Part shown: piece by piece, positions 56,090 to 64,000 of the stretch
Numbering within the stretch: the first letter of the stretch is position 1
Layout of the letters: each line of letters opens with the position of its first letter
Origin: Spirometra erinaceieuropaei
Lineage: Eukaryota > Platyhelminthes > Cestoda > Diphyllobothriidea > Diphyllobothriidae
Assembly: GCA_902702965.1 (NCBI GenBank)
Contig: CACRXP010000699.1
Span: 224,863 to 288,862 of the forward strand
DNA: 64,000 bases
Direction: 5' to 3'
Program-made: the position numbers and the translations under genes
The notes under the pieces: model-generated
The model's database searches: none
What the model was told of the DNA's origin: nothing
The model's input: only the letters and a program-made list of their open reading frames with translations

Positions 56090-57815
56090 GCACGTGACCG
56101 TAGAGATTAAAGGTGTTGTAATTTACGATGATTGGTAATCGTTCGTAAACCGACACCAATGCCTGGACCCAATATCTACACTAGTAAAGAAGAAGTCTTA
56201 GGGAATTAAAAGCAAAAAAGAAATATTAAAGATGATAGTACGTTGTTTAAAAATACCGATCTTTTCAAACAATCTGAAAATTCCTAAGAGGTCAAAAATA
56301 GTTGTAATCGAGTAGATTTCGGTTTTAGACGCACAGTAGGCCTACACATATAACAAAAAACTGCCAAAATATGACAGTACAAAAAGAATACTGATTGACA
56401 GTAGTCGTTAAGTGATGTCTGCACCTAAGTATCCTTTAAAAACTAGTGTAAGTTTAGGTATGGCGGCCTACTAACAGCCTAACTTCCGAGTATAGATTCC
56501 AAAACGGTTTCCTGAAAATTCTTTATATTTTCTACGTTTTTGCGTTGATTTAGATGCGGTTCAGTTAGGTGAACAGGATTTTGTTCGATTTCATCGATAG
56601 GGACGTCATGAAAGTAAAAGTTTCCGTAAGGTCACATGTTGCGGGGCCGGTCGACGACTAGTAAATTTAGTTAGATTTGGCAGACATAATCGTAAACATG
56701 CCATTTTGTGCGTGTAAAAACTTCTTCCTACGTGAAATTAATTTGCGTTTTTCCTTTGTTCAGGATTACGTTAAGTTTCAGATCGGTCCAGATTTTCAGT
56801 GTTTTCAATGGATTGCACATAAACGCAGACTATGTATTATGCGTTTACTACAACCTTTAAAAGAAGATAGTTCTCGAAGGTGCTTCCCAAAGTAGCGAGT
56901 GTTTGGACGTTCTTCTCGATGAAGATGGCCGTTTGGTTCACATTTGAAAAGTCACCCAAACATGAAACCTTATCGTCGAATAAAATCAACGTCCACTACA
57001 AACGTCAGCAACGAATTTGCTTTCGATCAATTAGACAACCTTCTCTAATAAGTTGCCTTTTAAAGGAGTGCGCTAATACTGCATTCGGTCGGCAGATGTC
57101 AGTAAACGTTATATTTTCGCTCCATGAATCCAAGAAAAAATTTCGACACGGCCGTTTTTCCACACTACTTAGTAAAACTAACATTTTACAACTACAAACG
57201 GAAAAATATGCCCTTCTCTTGATATTGCGGCCATTTGCAACGTTTTTTGCACATCTCTAGACTCAGTTCTTCGAGTACGAATGCACGGCAGAGTGGCTAT
57301 ATAAATACGGATAATTTGCTAAAGTTGTCCATGTTTTGCTCGCTCCATTCCTAAATTACGTATGTACAGAAGCTTGACCGCACTAAAGGTAATGTTCCGG
57401 CGGTAGACATTTCTGTGACGACAAATATAATTTTCCAAACGACAAAACAACTTCGATCCATATAAACGAAGGATTGCCTGTGTGCGTTATTACTTCACTT
57501 TAGGGCATGAAATCGCACAGATCTGCTAATCAGATTTTAAAAAATTGGTAAAAGACTTATTTGTTTAAAAACAACCGGTGATTCAGCAAAGTTCGGGCAA
57601 AAAATCAATTTTCAAGTCGGGCAAGGTCTGTTTAGAAAGACCTTCGTGAATAAATTTCTCCTCGCTCAAAGAAAAACACGCACGGATGCGCAACTGAAGC
57701 CTAGGACAGGTATTAGCGTAGGCAATTGCCCGAAAATATCGTAACGCCCATTTTTTACTCAAATTTATGCACATTTTGCCTGATAAAATGGCGTAGTTAC
57801 ATTTTCTGTACAAGA
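56090..57815 (-). repeat. Unclassified dispersed repeat, copy 2
   Basis: The reverse complement is collinear with 24370-25580 over its outer parts (57815-57270 and 56615-56090). The middle 650 bp is present only here. That middle part has a plus-strand 126-codon frame (56880-57260). Confidence 0.65.
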
Positions 57816-57826
57816 AAAGTCATAAA

Positions 57827-58596
57827 CAGTAGGTGGGCTAACTCATGAAATGCCAACCGAAATTCCGAAATGCGTTTTCGTTTCGAAAAGATTAACTAAG
57901 ATGGGTGGTAACACTAGTCAGCCTGCAACGTAATTCTATAATACTTCAGCTACCTCAGGATGACGGCTTTCGAATGAACTTTCTTCCAACTGCATGCAAA
58001 AACTACACTGTAAAAAATGACTAATTAAGTAGAATAATTATTTCTCATTGATGTTCAATGCCCCTTACAGTCCAACTTTATTTCATAGAAAAAATGCATT
58101 AAAATATGCATTCGTTTGCTCATTCGGTAGAAAACCACGTCTTTTTCTAATATTATGGCTTGTAGTTTGGAAACCCTGAATGCAATTGTGACGGCAGAGC
58201 GGGTTCAAAAGTATTCGGGAATTGGAAAATTTTTGGAAAACCGAATTATAATCCTCCTTTGAGTATAAGATTGGAAGAAGACGTATGTGTCTACCGAATG
58301 AGCAAAAGAATGAATGTTTTTATGCATGCTTTCCATGAAATATAATTGGACTTCTAGGGGCATCGAAAATCAAAGAGAAATATACATGCTATATAAGTAG
58401 TCACTTTTTACAGAGTGTGGTTTTTGCATGCAGCCAGAATGAAGTTTATTCGAAAGTCGTCATCCTGACGTAACTGAATTATATAAGAATTATACTGTAG
58501 GCTGAGTAGTTTTACAAGCCTACTTAATTAATCTTCTCGATACGAAAACGCATTTCGGGATTTCGGTTGACATTTCATGAGTTAGCCCACCAACTG
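57827..58596. mobile_element. Long-TIR element, complete, subfamily 2 (770 bp)
   Basis: Ends 'cagtaggtgggctaactc' and 'gagttagcccaccaactg'. Both arms share the variant terminus that differs from the 'gaccgatctc' subfamily. The right flank is TA; the left flank reads 'aaa', so the left TA is mutated or the end is shifted. It is shorter than the ~990-bp copies because the centre is reduced. Confidence 0.82.
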
Positions 58597-58599
58597 TAC

Positions 58600-59150
58600 T
58601 TAAAGCGGCTGGACGAGTGAACAAAATTCTCAATGGCTGAGGTGTCCGAAATTTCTCACATCAGATTTTGTCATCAGGTTTCACGTACTGCCGGTCCATA
58701 GACTCGTCGTTACAAGGGTCATAAACACATCTGCAAATCCAAAGTGCAATTCGTGTTCTATGTTTAAGGTTTGCTTACATAACCTCTACATTTAGTCTTA
58801 CTGGAAACGCTTGCCTTATGTAAACATCCCCAACCTAGTTCGATCGCTCCGGGTAGAGAATGTGTTGGGTAACCGGTTGTTTTTCTCGAACCTCCAAAAC
58901 GGACGGCATCGTTGCCACAGACTTGAATAGGACCGAATGAAGTACTCTACAGCCTGTTCGATTAAGACCTCGGGCCAGCTTATCGGCAGTCCCGGACCTC
59001 AACACCACTCACCTTGCCTGTGATGTATGATAAAAGGGGGAAGGGGACAGTGAGAAAGCTCTGTTTGCGGGTTTTTTTCCCAGGATGAACCTAACGTGCT
59101 TTCGAACTGACATGGAGCCTTAATATTAACCATAATGGCCGCTTATTGAT
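58600..59150. other. No feature recognised
   Basis: Unique sequence; no supported frame or repeat landmark. Confidence 0.4.
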
Positions 59151-59159
59151 TTGCCCTTC

Positions 59160-59440
59160 CTAGTAACGCTGGTCATTATAAGATCTGAGCTTGTGCAGTC
59201 TGCTGTGCTCAAAGCGGAGACGCAGCTTGTGAGTGGCGCAAGAGAAATGGCCTACAACCAAGTCAGACAACGCGCCCAAATCAGTCGTCTTCAGCCTGAC
59301 CTGCAGAGTAATCAGCAGGCGGTGAGGTAGATGCGATGAAAGTCTCCGTCAGTCCACGCTCAAGTCACTACTACTCTCCCCCTCCCCCGCCCCCCGGAAA
59401 CGAACGAAAGTCACCGCTCGCGACGGTCGAACAGTGATGT
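59160..59440 (-). repeat. R3-related fragment
   Basis: Reversed head landmarks: 'gaggtagatgcgatgaaagt' (about 59325) and 'ccacgctcaagtcact'. More diverged than other copies. Confidence 0.4.
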
Positions 59441-59619
59441 TCACGAGTTCAGGTTACGCAAGACGGTCTGCTGGTAAAAAAAGCTCACACTCTCTTGCGG
59501 TGATTTTTTGGTCAGTTTGTATTCAACGCCCTGCACGCTGTCTGGAAGAGATCAAAAAGGAAGCAGCAGCAGCAGCGTCCAGTGGGTACTTTTTGCAATG
59601 CAGGCATAGTAACCGGCAT

Positions 59620-59920
59620 TGCAGGTTTAACTTTGCAAAAATTTTTGCGACACCAAATGCAAATTGGCGGCCAGTTCAGAAATTTCTCAGGGCACCAAGA
59701 CGCCCGCCGGCGGAGAGTCGGGTTTTTGCCGTCTGAGACAGTCGGCTGTTTGTGTAGGGCTCTTCGCTGCAACTTAAAAAACGGCCTTCTGCTGAACTGG
59801 CATCTCCCGCAGACCTTTCAGTTATGCCGCCTTGCTACGGGTAGACCTTTTCAGACAAACCTCGTCAGCCCACAAGACAGGAGGTAAACAGAAATCTATA
59901 ATACGCAAATGGAGTGTAAG
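59620..59920 (-). repeat. Fragment related to Penelope-like element region
   Basis: 'ctgagacagtcggctgtttg' through 'accttttcagacaaa' to 'gaaatctataat' matches 63545-63705, upstream of the GIY-YIG domain in the terminal PLE. The preceding block ('ccaaatgcaaattggcggcc') also recurs at about 62699. It is therefore a relic of the same element type. An (AGC)n run is at about 59563. Confidence 0.55.
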
Positions 59921-60054
59921 TGCCCCCCCCCCCCGGAAAGAGTCATCCGGATCACTTATAACACGGGAAGGGAAGATAGCCACAGGCCAGCCCTAGTCGG
60001 CTTAACTCTGTCAGACCGCCGGGGAATTTTGGGGATTACTACCTAGTATAACTT

Positions 60055-60088
60055 AGTATTTTGATTCCAAAATATATTCTTCCACCGT
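60055..60088 (+). repeat. 34-bp direct repeat, left copy
   Basis: 'agtattttgattccaaaata...ccaccgt' recurs at 61127-61160 with three differences. The two copies bracket the long-TIR element at 60133-61125. Confidence 0.8.
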
Positions 60089-60132
60089 TGATATACTGCT
60101 CCGAGCTTCAGACGAAACTGTGCTGGCAGCTA

Positions 60133-61125
60133 CAGTGCGCGACCGATCCCATGAAATGTTAGCCGAAATTCTGAAGTGAGTTCTCAACTAGAAAGGATTA
60201 AAAAGGTGGCTTTGTAATATTAGTTATCATTTAGCATAATCCTATAGTGTTTCAGACTCGCCAAGATGTCGGCTCTTGAATATACTTCTTTCTGACCTCC
60301 AGAAAAAATCGTACTTGGTAAAAAAGGACAACTTCAGTAGCATGCATTTTATACATTGATTTCCGAAGGTTGTATAACTTAAAATATATTGTATGGACAG
60401 CATGCACGAAAATATGCTTTCTTTTGCTTGTTTGGGAGAAAATAACATTTTTTTCACATGTTATACCCATAAAAAGTATATATTTAGAGTTTTAAAATGT
60501 TTCCCCATTCCCGAATAATTTTGAGACCGACCAACCGTTGCACTAGCGTTTAGCGATTGCGTTCCGCAAGCTACATGCGTTTCGCGTAAGGAAAGTCGTA
60601 CATTCCTCTATGCATTTAAGAAGATACTATGAAGCGTTCATATAATACTGCAATGGATACGGGTTGTGCTTTACATTTCACGAAGGGTATTGGTAGACGG
60701 ACACGTGCGATGCTGTATATATGGGCATCAACCGGTCTTTAAAACCTCGTTATTAGGAATTTTTTTAAAACCAAATGATAACCTCTCTTAGGGTATAAAA
60801 TATAAACGCAATACGGTTTTCTACCAAACAAGCAAACAAAAGCATATTTTCGTGCATGTTTTCTATAAAATATATTTGAATTTATAAAGTCATCGAAAAT
60901 CAATGTGAAAAATGCATGCTACTTGAGTAGTCATTCTTACCAAGTACGATTTCTGACGGCGCTTAGAAAGAAGTGCATTCAAAAGCCGACATCTCGGCAA
61001 GTCTGAAATAATATAGGATTATGCCACATGGAAATTAATCTTACAACGCCACCTTTTTAATCGTTCCTAGTTGAGAAAACATTTCAGAATTTCGACTAAC
61101 ATTTCATGGGATCGGTCACGCACTG
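60133..61125. mobile_element. Long-TIR element, complete (993 bp)
   Basis: TA|'cagtgcgcgaccgatccc' ... 'gggatcggtcacgcactg'|TA. The inverted arms are about 395 bp each. Both arms share private variants, for example 'gattaaaaaggtggc', where most copies read 'gattacttagg'. No coding capacity. Confidence 0.9.
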
Positions 61126-61126
61126 T

Positions 61127-61280
61127 AGTATTTTAATTACAAAATATATTCTTACACCGTAAAAACCCATTAAGCAGAACCTGCAATCGGCGACGAGTCC
61201 CATAAAACGTCAGCCAAGACTGTGAAGAGTTTTTTTGACTGGGGTGGATTACTTAATCGGGGTTGTGATACTGATAATTT
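61127..61280 (+). repeat. Direct repeat and second element start
   Basis: After the 34-bp repeat (61127-61160) comes a diverged long-TIR left end ('cgacgagtcccataaaacg', 'ggtggattacttaatcgggg'). The unit [34-bp flank + element start] thus occurs twice, as in a decayed tandem arrangement. Confidence 0.6.
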
Positions 61281-62050
61281 GATCCGGCGTTTTATTAATT
61301 AATGCATTCCCTCTACCTCATGTTACTCTCCTCTACAATCCTCCCTCCTTACGTTCTCACCCGAGCGTTTCCGTGTATGACACACGCATACCTGGCAATG
61401 GTTAAGTGCTGAACCAACCCAGATCATCGTCTGCGCAGCAACTCCGACTGAATACACCCGTCCTCTTAAAAGACTCCTACTCACAGAGTCCAGGTCTGGA
61501 GTCCGTGGGAGAGTTGGGATTAGGACACGGGAAAAGGTAACAGCCTAGAATTCGGCACAAAGTCACCTGTCATAAGAAGGGGGCTACCCGTCCCAGTGTC
61601 CTACTGCAACGAGTGAGAGAGTTCCAGAGAGGAAGTTCCAGTGGATAGTCATTAACTTAATTTCAACTGCGCTGGTTTCTGAAACCACAGCACAATCCCC
61701 AAATGTATCCCGGTTCCTATAAAGTCACTGTTAAATTAAGAAAACTGGCTCCCTGTCTGACTTATTTGGGTTGGTTTAGAAAACCGAACGTCACCGCTGA
61801 AGAATGGACAGACAAGACTGACAAAGAGGCCCCGCTTTCTCGTGTGACTAAGTTTAAACGTCCCCTTTCCCTCAAGGTCCTAGGCTCAGCCATAATCACA
61901 CGATCGCCTCCAGACTTTTAGGTGACTGATAATACAAGACCCAATTGCTGTATCTAGACTCCCATATCCCACTCCCAAATGCTGACGCACACAAGCTCTA
62001 AAACCGGAGTCCAGCGAAATATCACAACGACGGTTCGGCCACCACGGCCG
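61281..62050. other. No confident feature
   Basis: The 72-codon frame at 61703-61921 has no recognisable domain. Nothing else can be assigned. Confidence 0.4.
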
Positions 62051-62059
62051 GCAACGCCA

Positions 62060-62580
62060 CACAGAGTGGGTTTAAGATGGCGACTTGCGCGTGAACTAGT
62101 TTATAATGAGGTCGACTTACGCAGCATCTACCGCATTCTCTTCTCTCTCACCCATCTGACGCCGGTGGCAAAACAACCGAAGGCGGACTCGGGCACAATG
62201 ACTGACAAGGTTAAAGCACCCGTCTACGCGTGCCACGCACAGGACCTGGTTCTGCGCGATGTATCAGATCATCAAAAAGGTTTGACTCGGATCCCATTTA
62301 AGTAGGAGTGCACTAGAGACCACATTAGAAGGAGTCATTGCAGCCTGATCCTCGGTCCTGAGAAGCACCGAGTTACCGCGTTTTTTGACGATCTTCGAAC
62401 TACGAGCTTGCGCATGCATCGTGGTAGATTTGAACGCGTCAAATTCATTATGGTGAGGAATGCGCTGATGTGCTGTGAGAAGGGATTCCCCAGCGTCGGC
62501 CCCACCATGCACCAGTCGATTGTCTGAGCCCGTCAACACGCTCGCCTCTAGACTATCAAATGGCCGACGGTAAAAGGCGG
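62060..62580 (+). repeat. R3 repeat copy
   Basis: 'ggcgacttgcgcgtgaacta', 'gacttacgcagcatctaccg', 'gtctacgcgtgccacgcac' and 'attatggtgaggaatgcgct' in family order. One of the best-preserved copies. Confidence 0.65.
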
Positions 62581-62815
62581 AATTAAAAGACCTCTGGATA
62601 TCCCAGTGTAAGTAACAACTATGCATTCTATGGAGTACAGCGGTTTGTACACAAGTATCAAAACGGATATACTACAATCATTGAAATGTTTGCGCCCCCA
62701 AATGCAAATTAGCGTCCAGTTTGGAAATTTCGCAGGGGACCAAAGACACCCACTGGCGGAGAGTCGGATGTTTGCCGATACAAGCGAAGACGCGAGCTTC
62801 AGGTACTAGTTGATC

Positions 62816-62850
62816 AGAAGAAGAAGAAGAAGAAGAAGAAGAAGAAGAAG
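62816..62850 (+). repeat. (AAG)n microsatellite at PLE 3' end
   Basis: About twelve uninterrupted AAG units. On the minus strand this is a (CTT)n tail directly after the PLE 3' terminal sequence. The same 'cttcttctgatcaac' ending is seen at 45.69 kb. Confidence 0.95.
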
Positions 62851-63020
62851 CGACCGCTGGAACAAAGGCCTTATTCGCCCGACGTTTCGGATTCTCGCTC
62901 TGACCCATCATCCGAGACAGTGAGAGATACGGGTGATTCGTGCACAGGAAGTTGCCGTATTTATAGGATGCAGTCGCTATGCTACCGCATACCTATGGTA
63001 ATTAGCCGCTTTCCCTTTCA

Positions 63021-63793
63021 TCAAGAATTGTTGCCCGCTGGTGCGCTAATTGCTGGATGGCCGGCATGCCAGTTGTTAATTGTTGAAATCTCATCACCCG
63101 TGTTGGATGCTGGCGTGATGACTGCTCGGCTATCTGCCCATCCGCCATGCGTGCGACCCGAGTGATTAATTAATTTGGCCAGACTATGCCTCAGCACGGA
63201 ATATGGAGTGGGGATGTTGTTGCACTTGTTGATAACCTGGGATCCCGGGAACCATGACTCAAGCAACTCGCGGCTCACGTGATTATCCCCTCGCTATCGA
63301 GAATTTCGGCCTCATCGAACTTAAATGTGTTGTCGGGTCTCGTCGGATGAGCCGCGACCCGAGAGTTGGCGTTATTTCTCTGCAGCGCTGCCGCGTGTTC
63401 GGAAATTCGCTTCCGGAGCAGTCTTCCAGTTCCTCCGACGTAGTTGCTTTGCCCGCAGCTGCACCAGATCCGATAGACCACTCCAGATGTTTTTTGCAAG
63501 GACAGCGGGTCTTTTGGTCTCATCAACTCACAATCGGATGTTTGCTGTCTGAGACAATCAGCTGTTTGTGTTAGGCTCTTTGCTGTAGCTTCGAAAACAG
63601 CCTTTTCTCGAAATAAGACCCCCTCCATACGTTTACTTTCTGCCACTTTGCTGCGGCAAGACCTTTTCAGACAAAAATCGACAGCAAAGAGAAATCTATA
63701 ATGTGAAAATGGAAACGACAATGAAAAGAAGGCGTTTGCACTGTAACTACTCTTCGCAACTCCCCAACCGCATATCACTTGAAGTTTTCCCAA
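63021..63793 (-). pseudogene. PLE GIY-YIG endonuclease (frameshifted)
   Basis: The 172-codon frame 63793-63275 holds 'GVVYRIWCSCGQSNYVGGTG' (residues 104-123), the GIY...YIG signature, here GVVY and YVG. 'RLLRKRISEH' follows, with the conserved Arg, then a His/Arg-rich linker and 'FKFDEAEIL' with the catalytic-type Glu. A frameshift near 63285 separates it from 'SRELLESWFPGSQVINKCN' (63278-63021), the usual C-terminal continuation. The nuclease nicks target DNA to prime reverse transcription. The motif residues look intact, but the frameshift makes this copy probably dead. Confidence 0.82.
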
Positions 63794-64000
63794 ACAACAT
63801 ATCGACCTCCGACACCCTGGTGATACCTGCTACAGTTCAACCCCCGTCTATAATGAACCGCTGTTGGTAGCTTTTTGGTCTACCACAATAAGAAGTATTT
63901 CAGAGAAGGTCCGACAGTGGTTTGGCCTTTTTAAAGCTTATCGCATACCTGAAATCCGAGCATTGTGCGAAACGCGTCAGGCAATGCCCCCAAGTCCATC

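Larger units (their letters stand above)
62816..63800 (-). mobile_element. Penelope-like element, 3' part
   Basis: On the minus strand it has a GIY-YIG endonuclease region, a C-terminal extension, a 3' UTR matching the 18.3-kb arms ('ataggtatgcggtagcat', 'cgaaacgtcgggcgaataa') and a microsatellite tail. The reverse transcriptase would lie further upstream, beyond the window's right edge or lost. PLEs are retroelements that pair a telomerase-like RT with a GIY-YIG nuclease. Confidence 0.85.

Overview
The window looks like intergenic and intronic DNA from a repeat-rich metazoan genome. It has spliced genes with canonical GT/AG sites, one minimal 47-bp intron, long introns full of transposons, telomere-like TTAGGG tracts and two assembly gaps. 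A flatworm is the best guess, and a diphyllobothriidean (pseudophyllidean) tapeworm in particular. The reasons are a retroelement-type C2H2 zinc-finger tail at 12.8-13.2 kb that resembles, from memory, predicted proteins common in those genomes, plus the mix of tiny and long introns. This assignment is inference; no search was possible.

Only one host gene is recognisable. It lies on the + strand in four exons (about 9155-9550, 9598-9729, 13971-14135, 15738-15933) with phase-consistent splice sites. The protein aligns end to end with the first two thirds of the ADPRM family (Mn-dependent ADP-ribose/CDP-alcohol diphosphatase, metallophosphoesterase fold). Each of the three metal-binding motifs that can be read is altered: the D-x-Q motif reads N-L-R, the GD motif reads GG, and GNHE reads GDME. 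The reading frame and splice sites are nevertheless intact, so this is a candidate pseudo-phosphoesterase. The C-terminal exons (SH-P and GH-H motifs) were not found.

Nearly everything else is mobile DNA. 0-6.7 kb: a tandem repeat, two degenerate non-LTR retrotransposon RT relics facing tail to tail, and a GC-rich hairpin. 9-16 kb: the host gene, with transposon fragments in its introns. 15-21 kb: a cluster of tRNA-derived SINEs, a near-perfect 280-bp-armed palindrome of Penelope-like element 3' ends, and a second inverted Penelope fragment. 21.6-23.7 kb: two copies of a TA-flanked element with long terminal inverted repeats (called the long-TIR element here). 25.7-34.5 kb: three Helitron copies, two of them joined head to tail with no spacer and inserted at an AT dinucleotide inside another long-TIR element. 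35-45 kb: SINEs, an unclassified dispersed family (called R3 here), a telomere-like-tract element and more long-TIR copies. 45-64 kb: a GC-rich island, R3 copies, complete long-TIR elements at 47.5, 51.6, 57.8 and 60.1 kb, an inverted distant copy of the 24-25 kb repeat, and a Penelope-like element with a GIY-YIG endonuclease domain running off the right edge on the minus strand.

The transposon coding relics are broken by stops and frameshifts and none looks autonomous. Remaining open reading frames are mostly short and chance-like, and are left out. No rRNA gene, intact tRNA gene or CRISPR array was seen. Coordinates of repeats without sharp termini are approximate.
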